From NCBI RefSeq assembly GCF_000384135.1, contig NZ_KB913028.1, positions 1,922,298-1,986,297 on the forward strand: 64,000 bases of DNA, written 5' to 3'. This stretch comes from Succinispira mobilis DSM 6222 (lineage in GTDB: Bacteria > Bacillota > Negativicutes > Acidaminococcales > Succinispiraceae). Below, piece by piece: positions 9,576 through 17,852 of this stretch. The stretch's first letter is position 1. Every line of letters starts with the position of its first letter. The translations under genes were made by a program, and so were the position numbers. The notes under the pieces are model-generated. The model was not told the DNA's origin, made no database searches, and saw only the letters and a program-made list of their open reading frames with translations.

Positions 9576-10758
9576 GTAAACTTATCCCCCTATATTTAGC
9601 TATTTGTTGCACATCCTTATCGCCCCGCCCTGACAAACAAATAATTATACTTTCCGTAGATTTCATGGTCGGTGCTAGTTGTCGAGCGATATGTACGGCA
9701 TGTGCCGATTCAATTGCTGGAATTATCCCTTCAATTTGTGCTAAATACTCAAAAGCTTGTACGGCTTGCTCATCGGTAGCCGCTAAATATTCTGCTCGGC
9801 CATTGCTGTGTAGATAAGCGTGTTCTGGTCCAATTCCTGGATAATCTAAACCGGCCGAAATTGAATACACTTCATCAATTTGCCCCTCACTATTTTGTAA
9901 AAACAAAGATTTCATCCCATGAAATATCCCGGCTCGTCCTTTGTTGATTGTGGCTGCATGCTCTAAAGTATCAATACCCCTACCGGCAGCTTCAACACCT
10001 ATCAGGCGCACATCTTTTTCCTTAATAAATTCATAAAACAACCCCATTGCATTACTCCCACCACCAACACAAGCAATCACTGCACTGGGCAACTTTCCTT
10101 CTAAGGCCAAATGCTGTTGTTTGGCTTCTGCACCGATAATTTTTTGAAAATCACGCACCATCATCGGGTAGGGATGTGGTCCAAGAACTGAACCAATTAA
10201 ATAGTAAGTTGTATCAATATTAGTTACCCAATCGCGCATAGCTTCATTAACAGCATCTTTTAAAGTTTTGGTTCCACTATGCACACTAACTACTTTTGCG
10301 CCCAAGAGTTGCATTCGATATACATTCAGTGCTTGACGTTCCACGTCTTCAGCCCCCATATAAACAATGCATTCTAAGCCCAACAAAGCGGCTGCAGTAG
10401 CTGTAGCCACCCCATGTTGCCCTGCACCAGTCTCTGCAATTATTCGTTTTTTTCCCATCTTTTGTGCCAATAAAATTTGCCCCAACACATTATTGATTTT
10501 ATGCGAACCAGTATGATTTAAATCCTCACGTTTCAAATAAATTTTGGCACCTGCCAAATCTTTGGTCATTTGTTCTGCATAATATAGTAATGAAGGTCGT
10601 CCCGCATAATTTTTATACAAATTTAGTAATTCGGCTTGGAAATTTGCATCCTCACGATACTTTTCATAAGCTGCAACTAGCTCTTGCACCGCATACATAA
10701 CTGTTTCTGGTACATATTGCCCACCAAATTCTCCAAATCTACCTAATTGTTCTTTCAT
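9568..10758 (-). CDS. trpB: Tryptophan synthase beta subunit TrpB
   Basis: PLP enzyme that joins indole to serine to give tryptophan. The 396-residue chain has the PLP-lysine motif HTGSHKINN, the phosphate-cup GGGSNAMG, and [13 protein letters not shown] with the catalytic Glu. I chose ATG 10758, preceded by AGGAGG six bases upstream, giving [18 protein letters not shown], the family N-terminus; a longer start at 10794 would add 12 unsupported residues. This is the standard TrpB1 form that pairs with TrpA. Confidence 0.96.
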   Translation of the reverse strand: MKEQLGRFGEFGGQYVPETVMYAVQELVAAYEKYREDANFQAELLNLYKNYAGRPSLLYYAEQMTKDLAGAKIYLKREDLNHTGSHKINNVLGQILLAQKMGKKRIIAETGAGQHGVATATAAALLGLECIVYMGAEDVERQALNVYRMQLLGAKVVSVHSGTKTLKDAVNEAMRDWVTNIDTTYYLIGSVLGPHPYPMMVRDFQKIIGAEAKQQHLALEGKLPSAVIACVGGGSNAMGLFYEFIKEKDVRLIGVEAAGRGIDTLEHAATINKGRAGIFHGMKSLFLQNSEGQIDEVYSISAGLDYPGIGPEHAYLHSNGRAEYLAATDEQAVQAFEYLAQIEGIIPAIESAHAVHIARQLAPTMKSTESIIICLSGRGDKDVQQIAKYRGISLHE

Positions 10759-10833
10759 CTTCTTCCTCCTCATATAACACACTTTATCTACCATAACCGC
10801 TCTTGTTTGCAGAGTTTTTTGTTTTTGTTTACT

Positions 10834-11451
10834 TTATCTACCTCTAGCTAATTCGATAAATTTCTCTATTTTATTCGAATCTTTAACTAGATTTGTTTCT
10901 ACACCACTAGATACATCAACACCCCAAATATTATTTAATTTGCAGGCCGCACTAATATTTTCCGTACTTAATCCCCCTGCTAAAATCAGCGGTTTACTAG
11001 CCTTAATATCTGCTAAAGCTTCCCAGTTTGCCAATTTACCTGCGCCGCCATACTCACCGGGAACAAAACTATCCACCAAAATTTTATCCGCACTACTCGA
11101 CAGGGCGTCTAATATTTGTTGGGCTGACGTAGCTCTAATTGCCCGCCAAACCTCGAGTTGCGGTAAACTTTTTTTTAATTTTCGAAGATAAGCTGGCGTT
11201 TCATCCCCGTGTAATTGAATGACTTTAATTTGACTAACTGTAACAATTTCTTGAAGTTCGGGCAACGCTAAATTTACAAAAACACCTACGGGAATAATTT
11301 CAGAACTTAAGACACTAATCAATTCCCGCGCTTGAATTTGATTAACCTGTCGTTTACTCGGAGCAAAAACAAAACCTGCATAATCAGGTAAATATTTATT
11401 AACAATTTGAATATCTGTCAAACTGCGCAAGCCACAAATCTTAATTTTCAT
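10834..11451 (-). CDS. trpF: Phosphoribosylanthranilate isomerase TrpF
   Basis: Converts PRA to CdRP by an Amadori rearrangement. The 205-residue barrel has the N-terminal KIKICGL with the catalytic Cys, the QLHGDE segment, and the catalytic Asp region LVDSFVPGEYGGAGK, followed by the LAGGLSTEN phosphate loop. The start overlaps the end of trpC by 11 bases. The Shine-Dalgarno site is weak, which fits coupled translation. Confidence 0.95.
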   Translation of the reverse strand: MKIKICGLRSLTDIQIVNKYLPDYAGFVFAPSKRQVNQIQARELISVLSSEIIPVGVFVNLALPELQEIVTVSQIKVIQLHGDETPAYLRKLKKSLPQLEVWRAIRATSAQQILDALSSSADKILVDSFVPGEYGGAGKLANWEALADIKASKPLILAGGLSTENISAACKLNNIWGVDVSSGVETNLVKDSNKIEKFIELARGR

Positions 11452-12229
11452 ATTCTGTACCCATTAATTCCGAAAATGTCTTGGCTAAATTAGGACTGCA
11501 CATTAAAGTTTCCCCAATTAGAGCTGTTCTAAATCCCGCCTGCTGTAAACTAAGTATTTGCTCCCGCTTATTTATCCCACTTTCACTAACCATTGTAATA
11601 TGGCTAGGTATTTTTTTCGCTAATTCTAGACTGGTATTTAAATCTACTTTAAATGTTTTTAAATCGCGATTGTTTACGCCAATAAGTTGTGCGCCTGCCT
11701 TCAATGCCTTTTTCAGTTCTGATAATTCATGTACTTCCACCAAACAACTCAAACCCAATTCTGTCGCCAATTTTATAAAATAATTTAAAGTTGCAGTATC
11801 TAAAATTGCCGCAATCAATAAAATGGCATCCGCCCCCAGAATCACACTCTCATAAATCTGATAAGGTTCAATAATAAAATCTTTGCGCAAAATCGGTATT
11901 TGAACTAGCGGCCGAACTTGTTTAAGATATTCTGGGCTACCTTGAAAATAGTATTCTTCTGTCAAACAGGAAATCCCCTGTGCTCCCAGTCTTTGATATT
12001 GTTGCGCTAAATTTTGCGGTTGAAAATCTTGTACGAGAACACCTTTAGAAGGTGAGGCCTTTTTCAGCTCCGCAATAATACTAAAATCACGAGCTACAAG
12101 AAATTTTTCTAAATCTAAAGGCTTGCGTAAGCTCTGTTGAGCCATTATTTGCAACTCAGCTAGAGATATTCGTTTCTTTTCCTGCTGTAATTGCAATTTG
12201 CGTTGCTGTACGATCTTATCTAAAATCAT
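11441..12229 (-). CDS. trpC: Indole-3-glycerol phosphate synthase TrpC
   Basis: Closes the indole ring of CdRP with loss of CO2. The 262-residue barrel shows the catalytic Lys-containing ELKKASPSKG, PILRKDFI, GVNNRDLKTF and VSESGI motifs. The start is 4 bases after trpGD with a GGGGG site overlapping the trpGD end. Separate from TrpF here, unlike the fused enteric protein. Confidence 0.96.
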   Translation of the reverse strand: MILDKIVQQRKLQLQQEKKRISLAELQIMAQQSLRKPLDLEKFLVARDFSIIAELKKASPSKGVLVQDFQPQNLAQQYQRLGAQGISCLTEEYYFQGSPEYLKQVRPLVQIPILRKDFIIEPYQIYESVILGADAILLIAAILDTATLNYFIKLATELGLSCLVEVHELSELKKALKAGAQLIGVNNRDLKTFKVDLNTSLELAKKIPSHITMVSESGINKREQILSLQQAGFRTALIGETLMCSPNLAKTFSELMGTEYEN

Positions 12230-12233
12230 TCTC

Positions 12234-13871
12234 TCACCCCCGTATTTGTCGACTAAATTCTTTTAGAGCTTGAAGTTTTTCTAAGGCTCGACCACTATCA
12301 ATGCTTTCTTGCGCTACAGAAATTCCAGTTTGAATATCAGCCACCTTGCCAGCAATATAAAGTGCGCAAGCTGCATTTAAAAGCGTGATATCTCTTTTAG
12401 CACCTAGTTCACCTTGTAAAATAGCCTGAGTAATTTTGGCATTCTCTGAAGCTAGTCCACCTACAATTTCTGTAGCCGGAGCAACCTGTAAGCCAAACTC
12501 TTCTGGAGTAAGGCTGTACTTAATTAGTTTTCCGGCCCTTAATTCACAAACCTCTGTACTGCCGGTTAATGATATTTCGTCCAAACCTTCGGCGCCACAG
12601 ACCAACATCGCCCCCTGAACACCTACATTTTTCAAAACTTGTGCCATTGGTTCTAATAGTTCGGGGCGATAAACTCCCAACAAAATATATTCTGCTTGAG
12701 CTGGATTGGCCAAAGGACCTAGAATGTTAAATACACTTCTAACCCCAATTTCTTTGCGCGGTAAAGCAGCAAACTTCATACTCGCATGAAAACTCGGTGC
12801 AAACAAAAAACTTATTCCACACTCTTGCAAACACTTTTCTGCTTGTTGAGGGCTCAAATCTATTTTAATGTCTAAAGCTTCTAACACATCCGCAGCACCG
12901 CACTTGCTAGAAACACTACGATTTCCATGTTTTGCTACTGTCATCCCTGCCCCAGCAACAACAAAGGCTGCCGTAGTAGAAATGTTAAAACTGTTTGAAA
13001 GATCACCACCAGTCCCTACAATATCAAGTACTGGTTGTGGATGGGAAACTTTATTAGCTTTTTCACGCAATACTTGCACAAAACCCGTCAGTTCTTCTAC
13101 CGTCTCACCTTTCATCCGTAGTGCCGTTAAAAAAGCTCCAATTTGAGCATCAGTCGCTTGCCCACTCATAATACTCTGCATTGCACTATAAGCTTCTTCC
13201 CGCTGGAGATTTTCCCCTTCAATAACCTTAAAGATATACGGTTTTAGGAGCATTGGTTCTTTTTCTACAAGCGATGCCTGTTTGCTTTCTAGCTTAAATT
13301 GGGGTATTAAATTTAAAAAATTAGCTAACAATTGTTCCCCTTGTGCACTTAGGATCGACTCTGGGTGGAATTGTAAACCGTAAGTTTGTGTATCTCGATG
13401 CTTTAAGGCCATTATTTGTCCTACTTCATCTACCGCTAATATTTCTAGGCAACTTGGAATGCTTTCTTTATCCACGATTAGAGAGTGATATCTGGCACCT
13501 TGAATTTTTGTAGGCAAATCTTTAAATAATTCTGTCGGTTTAATTATTTCAATTGTGCTAGCTTTACCATGTAATAACTGCTTTGCCGGGATAACCCGCC
13601 CCCCAAAAACTTGCCCAATAGCTTGATGACCTAAGCAAACTCCCAAAACAGGAATTCTACCATTAAAATATTCAATAGCTTCTAAACAAACACCACTACT
13701 ATCTGGATACCCTGGGCCTGGTGAAATTATCAAAGCTTTGATTGGTAGCTTTTGCAATTCCCTTAAACTTATTTTATCGTTACGAATTACTTGCACCTCT
13801 GAGTACAATTTACCGATATATTGATAAAGATTGTAGGTAAATGAATCGTAATTATCAAGTATTAATATCAT
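12234..13871 (-). CDS. trpGD: Fused anthranilate synthase glutaminase / anthranilate phosphoribosyltransferase TrpGD
   Basis: A 545-residue fusion. Residues 1-190 are TrpG, the class I glutamine amidotransferase of anthranilate synthase: PGPGYP oxyanion loop, nucleophile Cys79 in GVCLGHQAIG, and QFHPES. After a linker of about 20 residues, the rest is TrpD, which transfers phosphoribosyl from PRPP to anthranilate: VGTGGDLSNSFN, the KHGNRSVSS loop and LGPLANP. The reading frame is continuous through the junction, so this is a true fusion. TrpG partners with TrpE upstream; the stoichiometry ties ammonia supply to the next step. Confidence 0.95.
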   Translation of the reverse strand: MILILDNYDSFTYNLYQYIGKLYSEVQVIRNDKISLRELQKLPIKALIISPGPGYPDSSGVCLEAIEYFNGRIPVLGVCLGHQAIGQVFGGRVIPAKQLLHGKASTIEIIKPTELFKDLPTKIQGARYHSLIVDKESIPSCLEILAVDEVGQIMALKHRDTQTYGLQFHPESILSAQGEQLLANFLNLIPQFKLESKQASLVEKEPMLLKPYIFKVIEGENLQREEAYSAMQSIMSGQATDAQIGAFLTALRMKGETVEELTGFVQVLREKANKVSHPQPVLDIVGTGGDLSNSFNISTTAAFVVAGAGMTVAKHGNRSVSSKCGAADVLEALDIKIDLSPQQAEKCLQECGISFLFAPSFHASMKFAALPRKEIGVRSVFNILGPLANPAQAEYILLGVYRPELLEPMAQVLKNVGVQGAMLVCGAEGLDEISLTGSTEVCELRAGKLIKYSLTPEEFGLQVAPATEIVGGLASENAKITQAILQGELGAKRDITLLNAACALYIAGKVADIQTGISVAQESIDSGRALEKLQALKEFSRQIRG

Positions 13872-13882
13872 TTTGCCACCCC

Positions 13883-15358
13883 TTAATTAGTTCGTGCTGC
13901 TTGTTTGACTGCTTCAAGTATTGCACGCACCTTATTTTCAATTTCTTCATTTTCCATCTCAGGCACCGATTCTGCTACTATGCCTCCACCGGCCTGAGCA
14001 TAGGCCTTGCCGTTTTTGTAGAGCAAAGTTCGAATCGCAATACAGGTATCCATATTGCCATCAAATCCTAAATAGCCAATCGTCCCCCCGTAGAGACAAC
14101 GTTTTCTATTTTCTAGTTGATCAATTATTTCCATAGCCCGAACTTTAGGCGCTCCCGATAGAGTCCCCGCTGGCAAAGCTGCAAATAATGCATCTACTGC
14201 GGTCAACCCGTCTTGCAAAATTCCTTTAACATCACTAACTAAATGCATCACTTTAGAGTAGCGCTCGACTTTCATAAAATCAGTTACTTCAACTGTGCCA
14301 AATTTAGCCACTCGCCCCACATCATTACGGCCTAAGTCTACTAGCATTGTATGTTCCGCCCGTTCTTTAGGATCTAGCAATAATTTTTTTTCTAAGAGCA
14401 GATCTTCTCGTTGATCTTTGCCCCTCGGAACAGTGCCAGCAATAGGTTTAGTCGTTATTACGCCTTGCGTAACATTAACCAACATTTCTGGTGAAGCCCC
14501 GACAATTGCATATTCAGGATTTTTAAAATAATACAAATATGGTGAGGGATTACTCATCCGTAACTGACGATATACGGCAAATGGATCGGGCGGATTTTCG
14601 ATTGTAAAGCGTTTGGATAACACTACTTGAAAAATATCGCCTGCAACTATATATTCTTTAGCTTTATCTACCAGTTGGTAATATTCTTGGTTATCATAAT
14701 TAGCTTTTACTACTAAAGGTTCTTGTTTGTAAGGTTTAGGCACTGCAACTACAATTTTTTCTAATTTTGCCAGTAATTCTGCAACTTTTGCTTTAATTGT
14801 CTCATATTGACCACCGATATCACCTTGGTCTTTGTAAATATTCATTATAAAAACCATCTTATTGGTAAAATGATCAAAAGCCACTAATTCATCATACAAA
14901 AACAATTGACAATCTGGCAGTTGCAACTCATCTTCCGGAATATTAAGTAGTCTCTCTTCAATATAACGTACACTATCATAAGCAAAATAACCTACAAACC
15001 CCCCAGTTAACTTGGGTTTTTCTGGAAAAACCGGGGCCCGATATTTTTGTAATTGTTGTTTTAAAAATGTCTTAATATTATTTACTGCAACTAGCTCTTG
15101 TTGGCCGTTACTCTTAATTTCCGCCTCTCCCTGAGCTATTTTAATCTCTAGTTTAGGATTAATACCGATAAAAGAATAACGTCCCCATTGATTTTTTTGA
15201 TCTACACTTTCTAAAATAAAACAATGTTCCTGCTCCGCTTGCAATTTATGAAAAATTTGAATAGGTGTATACATATCCCCTAAAACTTCAAAAAATACAG
15301 GTACCAAATCGTATTCTTGGAGCAATTGTTCTACAGCTTGAATTTTTGGATAAAACAT
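13883..15358 (-). CDS. trpE: Anthranilate synthase component I TrpE
   Basis: Converts chorismate and glutamine-derived ammonia to anthranilate. The 491-residue protein has the chorismate-binding signatures IAGTVPRGKD, VDLGRNDVGRVA, PAGTLSGAPKVRAM, and AGGGIVAESVPE. An ILESVD segment near residue 45 resembles the LLES tryptophan-binding motif, so feedback inhibition is likely. ATG 15358 follows GGAGG by 9 bases; a TTG at 15391 lacks a ribosome site. First gene of the operon, directly behind the T-box leader. Confidence 0.95.
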   Translation of the reverse strand: MFYPKIQAVEQLLQEYDLVPVFFEVLGDMYTPIQIFHKLQAEQEHCFILESVDQKNQWGRYSFIGINPKLEIKIAQGEAEIKSNGQQELVAVNNIKTFLKQQLQKYRAPVFPEKPKLTGGFVGYFAYDSVRYIEERLLNIPEDELQLPDCQLFLYDELVAFDHFTNKMVFIMNIYKDQGDIGGQYETIKAKVAELLAKLEKIVVAVPKPYKQEPLVVKANYDNQEYYQLVDKAKEYIVAGDIFQVVLSKRFTIENPPDPFAVYRQLRMSNPSPYLYYFKNPEYAIVGASPEMLVNVTQGVITTKPIAGTVPRGKDQREDLLLEKKLLLDPKERAEHTMLVDLGRNDVGRVAKFGTVEVTDFMKVERYSKVMHLVSDVKGILQDGLTAVDALFAALPAGTLSGAPKVRAMEIIDQLENRKRCLYGGTIGYLGFDGNMDTCIAIRTLLYKNGKAYAQAGGGIVAESVPEMENEEIENKVRAILEAVKQAARTN

Positions 15359-15393
15359 CTTTCTACGCCTCCATAATTTAAATTTAGACAAAA

Positions 15394-15428
15394 TAAAAAA
15401 GCCTACCCTCCCTAATGGGACGATAGAC
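15394..15428 (-). terminator. T-box conditional terminator of the trp operon
   Basis: On the minus strand GTCTATCGTCCC (15428-15417) pairs with GGGAGGGTAGGC (15412-15401) across a 4-base loop, with one mismatch, followed by six U. It sits just after the T-box sequence and 36 bases before trpE, so it is the regulated terminator of the leader. Confidence 0.85.
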
Positions 15429-15722
15429 TAAATAGCCTTCGTGTTGCCACCCAAATTCAAAGACATCTTTTGACATGTCTTCCTCTAATACAGGTACGCA
15501 ACTTTCTTTATGCACAGGTACGCAGCACAAGTAAAGCATCAATACCCTGTTCTTTAACGCAGATCATACGGCTTGCAACTACTCTAGTAAAACTATTTCA
15601 TCTTGCTCCTCACAAACCCATTCATTTGTAACGCATGTGTCAGTCTCACACCAATAACCGACTCTCTGTAACACCGTCTTACAAACTACTTACTTTTGCT
15701 CAAAGGATTTATTTTTATTGTA
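15400..15722 (-). promoter_or_regulatory. Tryptophan T-box leader (tRNA-Trp-sensing riboswitch)
   Basis: Upstream of trpE the minus strand holds the conserved T-box TTGGGTGGCAACACG (near 15455-15441), an AGAGAG then GGTGTGAG distal stem I region (near 15668-15645), and a specifier loop GAATGGGT in which TGG at 15620-15618 matches the Trp codon. The ACAGGGTA-like and repeated GCGTACCTGT elements lie between. In T-box leaders uncharged tRNA pairs with both the specifier and the T-box and blocks terminator formation, so trp expression should rise when tryptophan is scarce. The length of about 320 bases is normal. Confidence 0.9.
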
Positions 15723-15726
15723 ACTT

Positions 15727-15755
15727 ATAATAGCTGTTATTTAATGTTTTGTCAA
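15727..15755 (-). promoter_or_regulatory. Promoter of the trp operon
   Basis: Minus-strand TTGACA (15755-15750), 17-base spacer and TATTAT (15732-15727). Near-consensus sigma-A promoter, placed just before the T-box leader. Transcription would start near 15720. Confidence 0.85.
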
Positions 15756-15761
15756 TAGGGC

Positions 15762-15822
15762 AAAAAAATAAAACCAACTCTATCAATAGCACCTTAACGC
15801 CATTATCGCTAGACTTGGTTTT
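15762..15822 (-). terminator. Terminator after the ribbon-helix-helix gene
   Basis: On the minus strand AAAACCAA (15822-15815) pairs with TTGGTTTT (15777-15770), extended inward by imperfect pairing, followed by ATTTTTTT. It ends only 7 bases before the trp -35 box, insulating the trp promoter. Confidence 0.7.
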
Positions 15823-15837
15823 GTATATTTACTTTTA

Positions 15838-16047
15838 TTATTTGTCTTTTTTATTTTTTTTTAATTTGCGCCCATCAATAACATCTAGATAATCTGTTAT
15901 TGCTGCCCGAACAATTGAGTTCGCTGAATAATTAGCACCTGGATTGTCTTCATTTAATCTTTCTGTAGCCTCATAAAGACGAGTCTTTAAGTCTTTAGGT
16001 AGCCTAAGCAACACACTAGTGGAATCTTCCGCATACTTTCCTGACAT
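15838..16047 (-). CDS. Ribbon-helix-helix (CopG/Arc-like) DNA-binding protein
   Basis: A 69-residue, highly charged protein. The segment SVLLRLPKDLKTRLYEATER (9-30) has the beta-strand/helix pattern of MetJ/Arc repressors, followed by a second helix region SANSIVRAAITDYLDVI (41-57) and a Lys-rich tail. Such proteins bind DNA as dimers at short palindromes. ATG 16047 follows GGGGAG by 6-7 bases. A palindrome at 16079-16098 upstream could be its own operator. No toxin gene follows, so a toxin-antitoxin role is not supported. It may be a solitary regulator; the target is unknown. Confidence 0.7.
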   Translation of the reverse strand: MSGKYAEDSTSVLLRLPKDLKTRLYEATERLNEDNPGANYSANSIVRAAITDYLDVIDGRKLKKNKKDK

Positions 16048-16078
16048 AATACACTCCCCATTTCAACAAATATAGTCT

Positions 16079-16098
16079 ATAGTTAGTAACTATCTAAC
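16079..16098. promoter_or_regulatory. Palindrome upstream of the ribbon-helix-helix gene, possible operator
   Basis: ATAGTTAGTAACTAT at 16079-16093 is a perfect palindrome around a central G, and it overlaps GTTAG...CTAAC at 16082-16098. It lies 32 bases upstream of the start of the ribbon-helix-helix gene, a normal place for autoregulation. The link to that protein is inference. Confidence 0.4.
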
Positions 16099-16102
16099 AA
16101 AT

Positions 16103-16193
16103 ATCTCTCAGTTGCGTATTTATATTACATAAATATATTATCACTTTTCTGGTTAAAACTCAAGCATTGCAAAATTGCTCTAAACTGAGAGAT
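16103..16193. repeat. Inverted repeat between the small membrane protein and the ribbon-helix-helix gene
   Basis: ATCTCTCAGTT (16103-16113) and AACTGAGAGAT (16183-16193) are perfect inverted copies separated by 69 bases of very AT-rich DNA, which itself contains TATTTAT...ATAAATA. It begins right after the stop of the 53-residue gene on the minus strand. It may fold as an RNA structure or be a protein-binding region; I cannot tell which. Confidence 0.4.
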
Positions 16194-16194
16194 T

Positions 16195-16356
16195 TCACTT
16201 ATTATTATCTTTATTAGCGATTATATTTCTAATGATAATTAAAACTAAAGTTATAATTATCAATCCATCTAAATAAGTCTTTCCACCAGTCTGTTCTCTA
16301 AACAATGTAAAATACAGAAAACACAAAATCAAGCCAACTCGTCCACGTAATTGCAT
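16195..16356 (-). CDS. Small hypothetical membrane protein, 53 residues
   Basis: Minus-strand frame starting ATG 16356 with a GAGG site 7-8 bases upstream, ending TGA 16197-16195. The predicted product has two hydrophobic stretches (about residues 7-19 and 30-43) separated by a polar turn EQTGGKTYLDG, and a positively charged, Asn/Lys-rich C-terminus, so it is probably a two-pass membrane protein. A TAGACT-17-TATAAT promoter lies just upstream. I do not recognise the family. Good start signals and a promoter support translation, but no homology can be claimed. Confidence 0.5.
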   Translation of the reverse strand: MQLRGRVGLILCFLYFTLFREQTGGKTYLDGLIIITLVLIIIRNIIANKDNNK

Positions 16357-16388
16357 TTATTTATCCTCACAATTTTCATTTGCTTACA

Positions 16389-16417
16389 ATTATAGCAGGA
16401 TAAACTTATAGAGTCTA
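16389..16417 (-). promoter_or_regulatory. Candidate promoter for the 53-residue protein gene
   Basis: Minus-strand TAGACT (16417-16412), 17-base spacer, TATAAT (16394-16389). The -10 is consensus and the -35 matches 4 of 6. Confidence 0.5.
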
Positions 16418-16432
16418 CTTTTAAAGGCCTAA

Positions 16433-16476
16433 AATATTAGGAGGGTTTCTTTTTCACAAGAAACCCTCCTAATATT
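16433..16476. terminator. Terminator after the citrate cluster
   Basis: Nearly perfect stem of about 19 bases: AATATTAGGAGGGTTTCTT (16433-16451) pairs with AAGAAACCCTCCTAATATT (16458-16476), loop of 6. It follows citM on the minus strand. The U-tract is short but the stem is strong. Confidence 0.75.
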
Positions 16477-16507
16477 TTTATAAAACTAACAAATTTTTAC
16501 CTGCTTA

Positions 16508-17824
16508 TTAAATTACAACTATACCCATTACTACTGCACAGGCTAAGGAAATTATTCCTACTAACCATAACAAAGGGGTACAGAACCTTAATAATTCTTT
16601 AATGTCAATTCCAGCCAAACCAATTGCTAGATAAGTGGTCGCAGCATGTGGTGTAACTAATACACCGAAATTTTTACCAATCAACATTGCTTTAGCCATA
16701 TTTGTAGGTTCAATACCATATTGACTGCCAACTCCAATTGCTAATGGTACTAGACCGAAGAAGAAAGAGTCTGTGCCTAAGAGCATCCCGATTGGCACCG
16801 AGAAAATTCCTAACACAATGTGCAGGTAAGGTCCTACAAAAGCTGGAATTACATTAATAATCGCTGTTGCCATCGCGGTAAGCATTTTAGTACCACTAAG
16901 TACGCCTAAGAATATCCCTGAAGCTAAAAGTATTGCTGGTACTGATAAAGCTTCTGCCGCATGAGCTTTAATTCGCGCTGCTTGATCTGAAGCTTTAGGA
17001 TAGTTAACTAATAAGGCCAAGGCTAAACCAATCATAAAAGCTCCGTATAAAGGCACTTTTGTTAAACAAAGCAAAGCAATTACACCGACTGTCAACAGAA
17101 TATTAAACCATACTAGTTTAGGACGTTTCAACGCTAAAACTTTTGGATCAAGTTCTTCTGCTACCACACCTTCAGACCCATCTTCTAAGGTAGCACCAGC
17201 TTTAAGCCCAGCACCACGACGTTTTTCCATAATACCCATTGCCGCCGCAAAACCAACTACTATAATCAAACCTACGATTTGTAGCGGAATCAATGACTGC
17301 CACAGAAGGTTTACATCCATTTTAGTAATTGCCACCGTTCTCGCCACTGGACCACCCCAAGGAAGTAAGTTCATAATACTCATTGCCGCACCGATAATAA
17401 CCAACAACACTACCGGACGAATATTAAGTTTTTTGTAAATTGGTAACATTGCCGGCACTGTAATTAACAAAGTAGTTGCTAATGCGCCATCTAAGTGAGA
17501 AATTGTTGCAATCAATGCTGTAGCCACAGTAACCATAATTACGTTAGCACCAGCTTTTTCTGTTAAGTAGTTAACTAATGGGTCAAACATTCCGGCATCG
17601 GACATAACCCCAAAGTAAACAATTGAGAAGATAAATAAGACCGCAATACTCCAAGTAGTCGTAACCCCACTTTTAATGAACCCCGAAATTTGATCAAAAG
17701 AAAAACCAGCTAAAAAAGCAGCAATAATTGGCACCAAAATAAATACTACCGACGGTGTTGCTTTAGATTGCATTAAGCAATAAATAATCACCACAACCAT
17801 TAAAATACCGATAAATGCTAACAT
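16508..17824 (-). CDS. citM: Citrate transporter, CitMHS family
   Basis: Integral membrane carrier of 438 residues with about 12 hydrophobic segments, beginning MLAFIGILMVVVIIYCLM. The CitMHS family imports citrate as a complex with a divalent metal (Mg, Ca or similar) by proton symport. The conserved SHLDGALATTLLI and NLLPWGGPVARTV segments are visible. It is the last gene of a four-gene minus-strand cluster with citrate lyase citDEF, 28 bases after citF, so its substrate is most likely citrate. Metal preference cannot be read from sequence. Confidence 0.85.
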   Translation of the reverse strand: MLAFIGILMVVVIIYCLMQSKATPSVVFILVPIIAAFLAGFSFDQISGFIKSGVTTTWSIAVLFIFSIVYFGVMSDAGMFDPLVNYLTEKAGANVIMVTVATALIATISHLDGALATTLLITVPAMLPIYKKLNIRPVVLLVIIGAAMSIMNLLPWGGPVARTVAITKMDVNLLWQSLIPLQIVGLIIVVGFAAAMGIMEKRRGAGLKAGATLEDGSEGVVAEELDPKVLALKRPKLVWFNILLTVGVIALLCLTKVPLYGAFMIGLALALLVNYPKASDQAARIKAHAAEALSVPAILLASGIFLGVLSGTKMLTAMATAIINVIPAFVGPYLHIVLGIFSVPIGMLLGTDSFFFGLVPLAIGVGSQYGIEPTNMAKAMLIGKNFGVLVTPHAATTYLAIGLAGIDIKELLRFCTPLLWLVGIISLACAVVMGIVVI

Positions 17825-17852
17825 AAATTTGTAACTCCTTTCAACTTTTTAA

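Noticed and set aside
15838..16356. Toxin-antitoxin pair
   Set aside because: The ribbon-helix-helix protein could be an antitoxin, but the 53-residue membrane protein is not a known toxin type, and the two are 147 bases apart with a palindrome between; the evidence is not enough.
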